DNA from: Bacillus cereus group sp. RP43 | GTDB taxonomy: Bacteria > Bacillota > Bacilli > Bacillales > Bacillaceae_G | NCBI RefSeq assembly: GCF_040459645.1 | Contig: NZ_JARVHQ010000001.1 | Location: forward strand, 620,001-684,000 | Length of the DNA: 64,000 nt | Reading direction: 5' to 3' | Part shown: one piece after another, positions 17,282 to 25,661 of the stretch | Position numbering within the stretch: position 1 is the first letter of the stretch | Layout: the number at the start of each line of letters is the position of its first letter | The notes under the pieces: model-generated | The model's database searches: none | What the model was told of the DNA's origin: nothing | The model's input: the letters and a program-made list of their open reading frames with translations, nothing else | Position numbers and translations under genes: made by a program

Positions 17282-18064
17282 ATGGGGTTAAAAAAATTAC
17301 TTTTAACAGGTGCAATTGTTGCGACTACAGCATTTACTTCAATTGGGACGGCGCAGGCAAGTATAGAGTTTAAAGATGTTCCAAACAATCATTGGTCTTA
17401 TAAGGCAATTATGGACTTAGCAAATAAAAACATTGTTGCTGGATATGGAAATGGGATTTTTGGGTTTGGTGATGATGTAACTCGTGAGCAAGTGGCAGCC
17501 CTTATGTTCCGTCAATTAAAGCCAGCAGTAAAAGAACAGTATAATAATCCGTATAAAGATGTTACTGATCGTTCGACTCTGTTTAAAAAAGAGATTCTTG
17601 CTTTAACAGAGATGGGTGTATTTGCTGGAGATGGCACAGGGAACTTTAGACCGAAAGATTCGTTAACTCGCGATGAAATGGCACAAATTTTAACAAAAGG
17701 GTTCCAATTGCAAATAAGAGGGGATCATAATTTCCCGGATGTAGATAGAAATGGATGGGCGAATCCTGCGATTACTGCAATTAAATCAAATTATATTACA
17801 GCTGGAACTGGTGATGGTAAATTCGCACCTAGAATGCATGTAAGTCGTGAGCAATACGTTCAGTTCTTATATAACGCGACATTACCGCTTGAAGAAAGAC
17901 CAGGAGCCGGACAAGAACAACCACAACCAAAACGCTTTGCTAACTGTAAAGAAGCAAATGATGCTGGGGTTTACGATATTACAAGAGATAGTCCTTATTA
18001 CGGTAAGCATTTAGATCGTGATGGTGATGGAATTGCTTGTGAGAGAAATAAGAGCGGTAAATAA
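17282..18064 (+). CDS. SLH-domain surface protein with C-terminal excalibur domain
   Basis: 260 residues: signal peptide ending TAQA (about 1-26), three SLH motifs (about 27-205; for example FKDVPNNHWSYKAI), a linker rich in Gln/Pro/Glu, and an excalibur domain (about 220-256) with FANCKEAN and the calcium-binding DRDGDGIACE. Start at 17282 follows AAGGAG; the longer frame has no signal. Non-covalently wall-bound; function unknown. Confidence 0.88.
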   Translation: MGLKKLLLTGAIVATTAFTSIGTAQASIEFKDVPNNHWSYKAIMDLANKNIVAGYGNGIFGFGDDVTREQVAALMFRQLKPAVKEQYNNPYKDVTDRSTLFKKEILALTEMGVFAGDGTGNFRPKDSLTRDEMAQILTKGFQLQIRGDHNFPDVDRNGWANPAITAIKSNYITAGTGDGKFAPRMHVSREQYVQFLYNATLPLEERPGAGQEQPQPKRFANCKEANDAGVYDITRDSPYYGKHLDRDGDGIACERNKSGK

Positions 18065-18097
18065 GAAAAAGCACTCAGGCTGAGTGCTTTTTCTTAT
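18064..18097 (+). terminator. Terminator after the SLH-excalibur gene
   Basis: GAAAAAGCACTCA / TGAGTGCTTTTTC with a three-base loop. Confidence 0.88.
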
Positions 18098-18164
18098 TTA
18101 CACATGCTATTTTTTTAGACGATTCTCATAGAATGGGAGTAACGGAATGAAAGTAGGTGACAAA

Positions 18165-18380
18165 ATGCCAGCTATTGTTGAAGGTGTTATTATTGAGAAC
18201 TGTAACGGGACAATTAACTTAGGTGATAAATATAACGTACATCCGATTGAAAAGACGAAAGCTTATAACGGATCGGGATCTTCAAATACTGGATTAAATG
18301 TGAGAACATTCAGTGGTATTAGTACGGCAGATGTAAATGATAACGATTTAAATGATCAAGAAATTCAGTTTACTTTATAG
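18165..18380 (+). CDS. GerPA/GerPF-like spore germination protein
   Basis: About 71 residues starting MPAIVEGVIIENCNGTINLG, with the family pattern GD.YNV.P...TKAYNGSGSSN. GerP proteins are small spore coat-associated proteins that let germinants reach the inner membrane. This is an orphan, not in a gerP operon. The start may also be 18147; AGGTGA lies just before 18165. Confidence 0.8.
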   Translation: MPAIVEGVIIENCNGTINLGDKYNVHPIEKTKAYNGSGSSNTGLNVRTFSGISTADVNDNDLNDQEIQFTL

Positions 18381-18506
18381 AAGCTATATGTAAAATCGCA
18401 TAAAGTGATGTATTTGCTCTGTGATACAATGGAGTTGTTAGTGATACTTCTTTATCATAGTTGTTAAACCAAAATATAACATCGTATCGAAAATCATACG
18501 TATAAG

Positions 18507-18541
18507 TAAAAAAGACACTTCGCTCGAAGTGTCTTTTTCAT
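18507..18541. terminator. Bidirectional terminator downstream of cydB
   Basis: AAAAAGACACTTCG / CGAAGTGTCTTTTT stem between convergent genes. Confidence 0.85.
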
Positions 18542-18542
18542 T

Positions 18543-19571
18543 TTAGTGATATCCTTTAGCAGAGTCTTTATGAATTTTATCTTTAAATATGCTGTAGCTC
18601 CAAAGTTGATATCCAATAACGATTGGTACCATGACCATTGCAACGAAGAACATAATTTTTAAGTTTAATTCACTACCTGCTGCGTTGTATAACGTTGTGC
18701 TGTATGCGTCGTTAATACGTGATGGTAACATTCTTGGGAACATACCTGCAAAGCCAGTTGTCATAAACATTGCGATTGTTAAGCAAACGAATGTGAATGC
18801 AAGGCCGATTTTATGTTTGTACACCATAATAAGTGCGAGTACACTCATTAACATTGCAAGTATTGGAAGAATGAATAGTACAGGATATTCCGTAAAGTTG
18901 TGGAATAAATTTGTACGATTTGCAGTTGCTACATAGAAGATAGCTAAAATGATAGCAGCTGCCATTGAAAATGGTCTTGCGATTTTATAAGCGCGATCAG
19001 ATACTTCACCAGTCGTTTTAATCATAACCCAAAGGGCACCAGATACGACGAATATAGCAGTGAAGAATAGACCACCTAAAATACCATAATGGTTTAATAA
19101 GCTAAGTAAATTTCCTTCATAACCGTTTTTTCCAATTTGTAGTCCGTAATATAGGTTAGCGAATGTAACACCGAATAAGAAGGCGATTAGGAAACTACCA
19201 ATTGAAAATGCCCATTTACAAGTTTTTTGCCAAATTGGTGAATCGTCTTTATGCATAAATTCAAGTCCAGCGGCACGAGCAAATAGTGCAAGTAATACTA
19301 AAAATAGTGGTGTATATAGGTAGCTAAACATATTTGCATATGTGACTGGGAAGGCAGCAAATGTTGCACCACCAGCTGTAATTAACCATACTTCATTACC
19401 ACCCCAGAACGGGCCGATAGCTTCTTGTAATTGATTTCGTTCTTGACGATCTTTCGCAACGAATGGGAAAATCATTCCGTTACCGAGTGCGTAGCCATCA
19501 AGAATGAAGTAAACTGTCCAAATTACGCCCCATAAACCGAACCAGATGATTGCAAGCATATCATGAGACAT
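18543..19571 (-). CDS. cydB: Cytochrome bd quinol oxidase subunit II
   Basis: 342-residue membrane subunit with about eight helices, starting MSHDMLAIIWFGLWGVIW; typical GYALGNGMI and GPFWGGNEVWLI segments. GGAGGT lies upstream inside cydA, and the gene overlaps cydA by 11 bases, so the two are translated together. Terminal oxidase for low-oxygen respiration. Confidence 0.95.
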   Translation of the reverse strand: MSHDMLAIIWFGLWGVIWTVYFILDGYALGNGMIFPFVAKDRQERNQLQEAIGPFWGGNEVWLITAGGATFAAFPVTYANMFSYLYTPLFLVLLALFARAAGLEFMHKDDSPIWQKTCKWAFSIGSFLIAFLFGVTFANLYYGLQIGKNGYEGNLLSLLNHYGILGGLFFTAIFVVSGALWVMIKTTGEVSDRAYKIARPFSMAAAIILAIFYVATANRTNLFHNFTEYPVLFILPILAMLMSVLALIMVYKHKIGLAFTFVCLTIAMFMTTGFAGMFPRMLPSRINDAYSTTLYNAAGSELNLKIMFFVAMVMVPIVIGYQLWSYSIFKDKIHKDSAKGYH

Positions 19572-20910
19572 GAGCTGTACCTCCTTCAGTAGCAGGCTCT
19601 TCTAATGCAGCTGGTCCTTTTTTTGCGAACTTCAGCATTAAGTATACGTCTGCAATTAAAAGTAAAGTGTAGAACAATATTAAACTAATTAATGAGAACC
19701 AAATTTGTGGAACTGATATAGGTGATACAGATTCTGCTGTACGCATTAGTTTATAAACTGTCCACGGTTGACGACCTACTTCAGCAACAATCCAGCCAGC
19801 ATTAATTGCAATATAAGGAAGTAAGACAGACCACATTGTAATTTTTAAATAACGTTTTGAGTTTTCTAGTTTTCCTTTTCGGTTTAAATAGAAACCGAAC
19901 CAAGTTAATGCCATAAAGAACATACCAAGTGCAACCATTAAGCGGAAGCTATAGTATACGAGGTTAACATTTGGACGATCTTCTTTCGGAATATCTTTTA
20001 AACCAACAATTTCTCCATCAAATGAGTTTGTATAGAAGAAACTGCCGAGTTTTGGAATTGTAAGTAGTTCAAAGTTCTTTTCATTTTTTACATCAGGAAT
20101 TTGAATGATTGAGAAACCTTGTCCTTTTCCAGTTTCCCAAACAGCTTCCATTGCAGCTCCTTTTGCTGGTTGGTATTTAGCAGCTGATACACCTGATTGG
20201 TGACCCATAAAAGGTGTAATTGTTGCTGCGAATAATCCTAATATTAAACCAAACTTAAATGATTTTTTGAAGAAATCGACTTCATTTTTACGTAATAAGT
20301 GATAGGCACTAATTGCCATAACGAAGAAAGCACCAACGATATAACAACCAATTACAGTATGGAAGAACATGTTCCAAGCATATGGATTTGTAACAAGTGC
20401 CCAGAAATCATTTAATTCAGCGCGGCCGTTACGTACTACGTAGCCAACAGGGTTTTGCATAAAACCGTTTGCTGTAATAATCCAAAGTGCGGAAATATTT
20501 GTTCCAAGTGCAACCATCCACATACAGAAGGCACGGAACTTTGGTGAAATTTTGTCTTTACCGAATAACCATATTCCCATGAAAGTAGATTCTAAGAAGA
20601 AGGCAACGAGTGCTTCGATTGCGAGAGGCGATCCAAAAATATCCCCCATATATTTGGAGTACTCAGACCAGTTTGTTCCAAATTGGAATTCCATCGTAAT
20701 CCCGGTTATAATCCCCATTACGAAGTTAATTGTAAATAATTTACCCCAGAAATTTGCCATTTTGCGGTATGTTGGATTCAATGTGCGGGCGTATTGAGTC
20801 TCCATACATGCTACCAAAATAACAAGTCCGATTGTCAAAGGTACAAATAAAAAGTGATAAAAAATAGTAATTGCAAATTGAAAACGACTCAGTAACAGAA
20901 CGTCGGACAT
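19561..20910 (-). CDS. cydA: Cytochrome bd quinol oxidase subunit I
   Basis: 449 residues carrying the haem groups. Conserved FQFAITIFYHFLFVPLTIGL with the haem b595 ligand His near position 19, GRQPW, and a short Q loop as in other Firmicutes. AGGAGTG precedes the start. First gene of a cydAB operon; cydCD are not adjacent. Confidence 0.95.
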   Translation of the reverse strand: MSDVLLLSRFQFAITIFYHFLFVPLTIGLVILVACMETQYARTLNPTYRKMANFWGKLFTINFVMGIITGITMEFQFGTNWSEYSKYMGDIFGSPLAIEALVAFFLESTFMGIWLFGKDKISPKFRAFCMWMVALGTNISALWIITANGFMQNPVGYVVRNGRAELNDFWALVTNPYAWNMFFHTVIGCYIVGAFFVMAISAYHLLRKNEVDFFKKSFKFGLILGLFAATITPFMGHQSGVSAAKYQPAKGAAMEAVWETGKGQGFSIIQIPDVKNEKNFELLTIPKLGSFFYTNSFDGEIVGLKDIPKEDRPNVNLVYYSFRLMVALGMFFMALTWFGFYLNRKGKLENSKRYLKITMWSVLLPYIAINAGWIVAEVGRQPWTVYKLMRTAESVSPISVPQIWFSLISLILFYTLLLIADVYLMLKFAKKGPAALEEPATEGGTAHVS

Positions 20911-21088
20911 AATAAATATTCACTCCTTTTTTACATTATCTACAATCAGTTTATAGTGAAAAAACGTTTAAAGTATGTGAGACTTGTTACAAAGGTGTGT
21001 GTATATTTTGAAAGAATTATGTCGATTATCTGAAAATATCCTATTTTTACTATAAAGCAATATCCTTTTTGAGTTTTTCAAATTTTGG

Positions 21089-21108
21089 TACACTATATAT
21101 GTAGTGTA
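21089..21108 (+). promoter_or_regulatory. Inverted repeat upstream of the carbonic anhydrase gene
   Basis: TACACTA / TAGTGTA arms with a six-base spacer, overlapping a likely -10 region (TATATAT), 26 bases before the start codon. Could be an operator. Confidence 0.35.
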
Positions 21109-21134
21109 AATGAGAGAAAAGAGGGTTCTTTACT

Positions 21135-21698
21135 ATGAAGTCATTAGAAGAGATTTTACAATACAATGAAAAATTTGTTGAAGAGAAAAAATACGAAGAG
21201 TATGAAACAGGAAAATTTCCAAATAAAAAAATGGTGATTATCTCTTGTATGGATACTCGTCTTGTTGAATTATTACCGAAAGCAATGAATATGCGTAACG
21301 GTGATGTGAAAATTATTAAAGTAGCAGGTGCTGTTATTTCACATCCGTTTGGAAGTATTATGCGTAGTATTTTAGTCGCTGTATATGAGCTTGGAGCTGA
21401 CGAAGTATGTGTTGTCGGTCATCATGATTGTGGTATGGCAAAAATTCAAGCAAGCAGTACAATTGAAAAAATGAAAGAGCGCGGCGTAACAGAAGAGAAA
21501 TTAGATACACTTCGTTATTCTGGAATCGATTTAGAAAGATTCCTACAAGGATTCTCTAGCGTAGAAGAAAGTGTAGAACATAGTGTGTCAATACTTCGCA
21601 ACCATCCGTTACTTCCGGAAGAAGTACCTGTTCACGGTCTTGTTATAGATCCTGACACAGGAAAATTAGATCTAGTTGTGAATGGTTACGAAAATTAA
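21135..21698 (+). CDS. ytiB: Beta-class carbonic anhydrase-like protein
   Basis: 187 residues with zinc-ligand motifs CMDTR (Cys38, Asp40, Arg42) and GHHDCG, typical of beta carbonic anhydrases, which interconvert CO2 and bicarbonate. Gene order with yidD and luxS matches what I recall of B. subtilis ytiB. The stop overlaps the convergent yidD gene by four bases. Confidence 0.88.
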   Translation: MKSLEEILQYNEKFVEEKKYEEYETGKFPNKKMVIISCMDTRLVELLPKAMNMRNGDVKIIKVAGAVISHPFGSIMRSILVAVYELGADEVCVVGHHDCGMAKIQASSTIEKMKERGVTEEKLDTLRYSGIDLERFLQGFSSVEESVEHSVSILRNHPLLPEEVPVHGLVIDPDTGKLDLVVNGYEN

Positions 21699-21931
21699 GA
21701 ATGTATATTGTCATCCTTTTTATCTGGGACAGGATCAAATCCTCCCGGGTGGAAAGGGTGACATTTTAATATACGCTTACAAGTAAGCCAAAAGCCTTTG
21801 AGTGCACCATGTTTTTGAAACGCCTCTAATCCGTAATGAGAACAAGTCGGATAAAAGCGGCAAGTTGGTGGTGTCATCGGAGAAATGAACTTTTGATAAA
21901 AGCGTATAATCCCAATAAAAATCTGTTTCAT
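21695..21931 (-). CDS. yidD: YidD-family membrane protein insertion efficiency factor
   Basis: 78 residues with an amphipathic N-terminal helix and the Cys pattern [12 protein letters not shown], and [13 protein letters not shown] near the end. Helps the YidC/Sec route of membrane protein insertion. ytjA in B. subtilis nomenclature. Confidence 0.93.
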   Translation of the reverse strand: MKQIFIGIIRFYQKFISPMTPPTCRFYPTCSHYGLEAFQKHGALKGFWLTCKRILKCHPFHPGGFDPVPDKKDDNIHS

Positions 21932-22002
21932 AATGGTCTCCTTTTCAGCATAGTCTTAAAGTATTATAGCACGACTGTACATAATACTTTACTAATGTTG
22001 AT

Positions 22003-22032
22003 TTCCGTTATATCATATTGGATATAACGGAA
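22003..22032 (+). promoter_or_regulatory. 11-bp inverted repeat in the luxS leader
   Basis: TTCCGTTATAT (22003-22013) and ATATAACGGAA (22022-22032) are exact complements with an 8-base loop, about 27 bases before the luxS start. It could be an operator or an mRNA hairpin. Confidence 0.5.
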
Positions 22033-22059
22033 TTAAATTAAAAGCGGGAGAGATGTTGT

Positions 22060-22533
22060 ATGCCATCAGTAGAAAGCTTTGAATTAGATCATACGATTGT
22101 AAAGGCACCTTATGTAAGACATTGCGGAGTTCACAATGTAGGTAGTGACGGTATTGTAAATAAATTTGATATTCGTTTTTGCCAACCGAATAAACAAGCA
22201 ATGAAACCAGATGTTATTCATACGTTAGAGCATTTATTAGCATTTAATTTACGTAAATATATTGATCGTTATCCGCATTTTGATATTATCGATATTTCAC
22301 CAATGGGTTGCCAAACAGGATATTATCTTGTTGTAAGCGGAACACCAACGGTTCGCGAAATTATTGATTTATTAGAACTAACATTAAAAGATGCGGTTCA
22401 AATTACAGAAATTCCAGCTGCAAATGAAACACAGTGTGGCCAAGCGAAGCTTCATGACTTAGAAGGAGCAAAACGCTTAATGAACTTCTGGTTAAGCCAA
22501 GATAAAGATGAACTTGAGAAAGTGTTTGGATAG
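22060..22533 (+). CDS. luxS: S-ribosylhomocysteine lyase, AI-2 synthase
   Basis: 157 residues. Metal ligands HTLEH (His54, His58) and the Cys in ETQCGQ (about 126). Cleaves S-ribosylhomocysteine to homocysteine and DPD, the precursor of autoinducer 2, in the activated methyl cycle. GGGAGAG precedes the start. Confidence 0.97.
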
Positions 22534-22534
22534 A

Positions 22535-22571
22535 AGGAAAAAACTGCCTGTGAAAGGGCAGTTTTTTATTT
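22535..22571. terminator. Terminator after luxS
   Basis: AAAACTGCC / GGGCAGTTTT stem with T run. Confidence 0.82.
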
Positions 22572-22597
22572 TGTTAAGAGAAAACTTACTCTTCTTT

Positions 22598-22828
22598 TTA
22601 TGAAAGTATACTAGATACTCCAACATATAAAATAAAGGCAGAACAGAGAAAATAAACAAATGCTTTTGCTTTTTGCCGCTCTTTTATTTCATCAATTCCA
22701 AAAAGGATAAACATAATACTTAAAAGGATAAATACGAATGGTAAAAGCGTAGAGAATTTTGCAAAGAGGTTAAGTAGAGCGAGAATGAGGGCAATAGTTG
22801 CTAGTATAATTCGAATGTTTTTTAACAT
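22598..22828 (-). CDS. DUF3953-type small membrane protein, copy 1
   Basis: 76 residues, three hydrophobic segments, with the shared LLPFVFILLSIMFILFGIDEI core. AAGGAGG lies upstream. Four relatives lie in tandem between 22.6 and 23.8 kb. The family (recalled as DUF3953) is common in the B. cereus group; function unknown. Confidence 0.75.
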   Translation of the reverse strand: MLKNIRIILATIALILALLNLFAKFSTLLPFVFILLSIMFILFGIDEIKERQKAKAFVYFLCSAFILYVGVSSILS

Positions 22829-22839
22829 GAAATCCTCCT

Positions 22840-23079
22840 TTAGTGAAAGTAAATCGATATTAAAACGAAGAACATAAGAATAGAAACGAAAAAATACGGA
22901 ATACTCATTGATTTTCGTCCGGATTTCAGTTCATTAATTCCTAGAAGAATAAAGATAAAGCTGAGAGTAAATTGTATGTATGGGAGAAGTGTGAAATTAT
23001 CGGTAATAAGAGAATAAGTGCAAAGAGAGAGTATGATAAGCGTGAAAAACATGAGAAAAATCCGTAATCCAGTTAGCAT
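22840..23079 (-). CDS. DUF3953-type small membrane protein, copy 2
   Basis: 79 residues with the same layout as copy 1 (LLPYIQFTLSFIFILLGINEL). Good GGAGG site. Eleven bases from the next gene, so probably co-transcribed with it. Confidence 0.75.
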   Translation of the reverse strand: MLTGLRIFLMFFTLIILSLCTYSLITDNFTLLPYIQFTLSFIFILLGINELKSGRKSMSIPYFFVSILMFFVLISIYFH

Positions 23080-23104
23080 TGTACACCTCCTTTAAATAGA
23101 CTAT

Positions 23105-23342
23105 TTAACGAAAAATTTCTGAGAAGCCAAGTAATAAAGCAGCAGCGCCAGCTATGAAAGCAAGTGTGCCACTAGATTGTTTATGTTTTTTAATTTCTTC
23201 TAGACCCATAGTGAAAGCCATCAAACCTAAGAAAATGAACATGTAAGGCATAATGTCTCTGTTGCCGCTGATAAAACTATAGATTGCTATAGATAAAGCG
23301 GTAAATGAAAAAGTAATTCGAAATCCGAAATCCTTTTAACAT
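23105..23342 (-). pseudogene. DUF3953-type gene broken by a 7-bp tandem duplication, copy 3
   Basis: After a good GGAGGG site, ATG 23342 reads MLKGFRI and then shifts out of frame. The heptamer CGAAATC occurs twice in tandem (23319-23325 and 23326-23332, plus strand). Removing one copy restores a 76-residue frame of the same length as copy 1, with PYMFIFLGLMAFTMGLEEIK in the conserved core. The rest of the frame is free of stops, so the damage is recent. Confidence 0.8.
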
Positions 23343-23360
23343 AAAGGACCCTCCTTCTAT

Positions 23361-23518
23361 TTTATCCCGCTATTTGTGGGCAGTAAGACTCCCATCTCAG
23401 AATTCGGCGAATGCGAGGAAGTTAGGTGGGAGATAACTGCCCGTAAAAGTCCGATTGGTGAGGGCTAATAATCAGTGGGGGATGGACAAAACCCCCACTG
23501 ATTAAAGTTTCACTTTAT
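23361..23518 (-). repeat. bcr1-type repeat element, copy A
   Basis: A 158-bp structured element bounded by TTTAT on both sides (23361-23365 and 23514-23518), consistent with a 5-bp target duplication. It contains the paired segments CAGTGGGGG / CCCCCACTG, GGTGGGAG / CTCCCA and the CTGCCC / GGGCAG ends. The same element recurs at 48846-48986. This matches my recollection of bcr1 of the B. cereus group. Confidence 0.82.
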
Positions 23519-23740
23519 GTAGGTAATGATGAGAACAAGCCAAATGAAAGCACCAGTAACAATACAAATAAATCCGGTTCCTGAATCCTTCTTTTTTATT
23601 TGCTCAATTGCGATGAGAAACATTAAAGCTCCTAATAGAAATTGTGAAATTGGTAGAAAGTTATTTTGACCTGTCAGTAAACTAATAGCGGATATGATGA
23701 TGACACTGAGTGCGATTAAAATGCGTAGTGTATTATGAAT
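23510..23740 (-). CDS. DUF3953-type small membrane protein, copy 4, with lost ATG start
   Basis: Core LLISAISLL through FLLGALMFLIAIEQI matches the other copies. Counting back to the position where paralogues start gives ATT (23740-23738) instead of ATG and exactly 231 bp, the length of copies 1 and 3. An in-frame ATG exists only at 23803, inside the upstream gene and without a good site. So it uses ATT, uses the longer start, or is silent. The stop codon (TGA at 23510-23512) is supplied by the end of the bcr1 element. Confidence 0.55.
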   Translation of the reverse strand: MHNTLRILIALSVIIISAISLLTGQNNFLPISQFLLGALMFLIAIEQIKKKDSGTGFICIVTGAFIWLVLIITYIK

Positions 23741-23882
23741 TCTCTTTACTGTTTTTTGTATAAGGGTTATCTTCTGGTTTATCAATGGAATGTTTATATG
23801 CATAGCCTTTATTAATCGTCATAACGGAGAGTACTAGTACGACTAGGACGATTATAATACCGATAATTACTATTTTAAGCAT
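23733..23882 (-). CDS. Small membrane protein, 49 residues
   Basis: Start MLKIVIIGIIIVLVVLVLSV at 23882 follows GGAGGGG. One membrane helix and a polar tail (HSIDKPEDNPYTKNSKENS). First gene of the DUF3953 cluster; it overlaps the ATT start of copy 4 by eight bases. Unrecognised. Confidence 0.65.
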   Translation of the reverse strand: MLKIVIIGIIIVLVVLVLSVMTINKGYAYKHSIDKPEDNPYTKNSKENS

Positions 23883-23965
23883 AAAACCCCTCCTTTTCTT
23901 TATTTTACATAATTTTGTAATTGATGAAAACAATAGAAATTAAAAGGATGAAAGAAGGGTGTTAC

Positions 23966-24283
23966 ATGGAGAATAAAAAAACATATTATATATCAGTTGG
24001 AAATGGTCAAATTTCGCAAGTGAAGACGGCGGATACGTATAATTTTGAGATTTATGCAAATGACGAGGAGATTACGGAGTTAAGAGAGTATTTTGATCAA
24101 GCATATAAAGAGGACTTAGGTTCGTTTGTACGCTCCCACGTTCCATTCGTTGAGTATCATCACGATTCGAATAATGACCGGTATGATGAACAACTACAAA
24201 AAGCATATAAAATGATTTATGATCTAGGAAATCATGAAACGAAAGAATTAGTCGCGCAAATGGGAATAATCAATGGATTGTAA
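23966..24283 (+). CDS. Small cytosolic protein of unknown function
   Basis: 105 residues starting MENKKTYYISVGNGQISQ, acidic, no signal or membrane helix. AAGGGTG lies upstream of 23966; the longer start at 23921 has no site. It precedes ytkD. I do not recognise the family. Confidence 0.68.
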   Translation: MENKKTYYISVGNGQISQVKTADTYNFEIYANDEEITELREYFDQAYKEDLGSFVRSHVPFVEYHHDSNNDRYDEQLQKAYKMIYDLGNHETKELVAQMGIINGL

Positions 24284-24367
24284 TTGGATAATATTATGCA
24301 GAAAAGCGAGAATATGCTACAATTTGTGGTAGGAAAAACTTGTAATCATCAATAGGGGAGTAATGGC

Positions 24368-24847
24368 ATGTACAAATTTAAAGATTATTACCACAACACT
24401 GTACAATTATCGTTTGAACGTTACCCATTTTCTCCTGAGCCAAAGCATGTTTGGGTTGTATGCCGGTACGGGGATCAATGGTTATTAACGCATCATTTAC
24501 GCCGTGGTCTTGAATTTCCAGGTGGTAAAGTAGAACTTGGGGAAACACCGGAAGAAGCGGCAGTTCGAGAAGTTCATGAGGAAACCGGCGGCATAGTTTC
24601 TGATTTAACTTACTTAGGGCAATACAAAGTATCCGGAAAAGACAAAATAATCATTAAAAACATTTATTTTGCAACAATTAGTGCGGTAGAGCAACATACG
24701 CATTACGAAGAAACGAAAGGGTCTGTTTTATTAAAAGACATTCCTGATAATATTAAAACTGATAGAAAATTTAGCTTTATTATGCGCGATGATGTATTAG
24801 CGCGTACGATGAAACATATAGAAGAAATCGGCTGTTTTACGAAGTAA
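24368..24847 (+). CDS. ytkD: Nudix hydrolase, 8-oxo-dGTPase type
   Basis: 159 residues with a complete Nudix box (GGKVELGETPEEAAVREVHE then ETGG). YtkD removes oxidised nucleotides such as 8-oxo-dGTP. Name supported by sequence impression and gene order. GGGGAG site upstream. Confidence 0.88.
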   Translation: MYKFKDYYHNTVQLSFERYPFSPEPKHVWVVCRYGDQWLLTHHLRRGLEFPGGKVELGETPEEAAVREVHEETGGIVSDLTYLGQYKVSGKDKIIIKNIYFATISAVEQHTHYEETKGSVLLKDIPDNIKTDRKFSFIMRDDVLARTMKHIEEIGCFTK

Positions 24848-24872
24848 AATGGCCGGTTTCTTTTTTTGTTTC
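24820..24872 (+). terminator. Terminator overlapping the ytkD stop
   Basis: GAAATCGGC / GCCGGTTTC stem with TTTTAC / GTAAAA inside and seven T after it. Confidence 0.7.
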
Positions 24873-24899
24873 AAAAAATGGTGTGAATATATCGTTACA

Positions 24900-25568
24900 T
24901 TATGGGCTATTCTCTACCTCTAAAAACGAAAGAACCTCCAATAAATCATCCACCACACGTGAATGCTCAAAGTCACCCCAAAATAAATCTCTCTTCCAAA
25001 CGCCAAAAATTCCTACTTGTTCAGAACCGAGCGCATCGTTTTCTGGATGATCTCCAACGTAAAGACATTCTTCGGCTTTTACATTCAGCTTTTGTAAAGC
25101 ACGTTCGAAAATTTCAGGATGAGGTTTTTTGACTCCTTCTGCTTCTGAAACGAGAATTGTATTTGTATACGTATGTATGTTTAATGCTCGAAGGTTGCTC
25201 ATCTGAAATTCAGTAAAGCCGTTTGTAATTATACCAATTTTAATGTTTCGCTGTTTTAATTGTTGAAGTAGTTCATGCATGTTTGGGAAGGGAATACAAT
25301 GATGTTGGAAGTTTGTAATGTAGTCGTGCAACAGTTGCTCTTGCGTTAAAGTGGTAATGTTGTATTCGCAAAGGAGAGTGGAGTATACCTTATCTTTCCA
25401 TGTGTAACCATTATTATCAAGCTCGAGAAAACGAGAGCAATACTCGAATTTTTCTATGTTTATCAAATGAAAGGCGAAGCGATTATATTGATCACGAATA
25501 AATTGCTCTAGAGATTGGCGACGATCTAATAGTGTTCCATCTAAGTCAAATAAGACTGCTCGAATCAT
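24900..25568 (-). CDS. HAD-superfamily phosphatase
   Basis: 222 residues with motif I DLDGTLLD, motif II ITNGF, motif III Lys in KKPHPEIF and motif IV GDHPENDALG. Cap domain between I and II (about 15-85). Small-molecule phosphatase; substrate unknown. Confidence 0.88.
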   Translation of the reverse strand: MIRAVLFDLDGTLLDRRQSLEQFIRDQYNRFAFHLINIEKFEYCSRFLELDNNGYTWKDKVYSTLLCEYNITTLTQEQLLHDYITNFQHHCIPFPNMHELLQQLKQRNIKIGIITNGFTEFQMSNLRALNIHTYTNTILVSEAEGVKKPHPEIFERALQKLNVKAEECLYVGDHPENDALGSEQVGIFGVWKRDLFWGDFEHSRVVDDLLEVLSFLEVENSP

Positions 25569-25661
25569 GGGAAACCTCCATAAAGTTTTTATAATTAATT
25601 ATCGCATATTCGTTAAAAAATGATTATGATATTTTTGTAGAATGGAATAATGGAGGGGCGT

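Noticed and set aside
20911..21134. Search for a Rex-type operator before cydAB
   Set aside because: The region has TGTGAGACTTGTTAC-like sequence but no acceptable TTGTGAA-N6-TTCACAA match, so no site is called.
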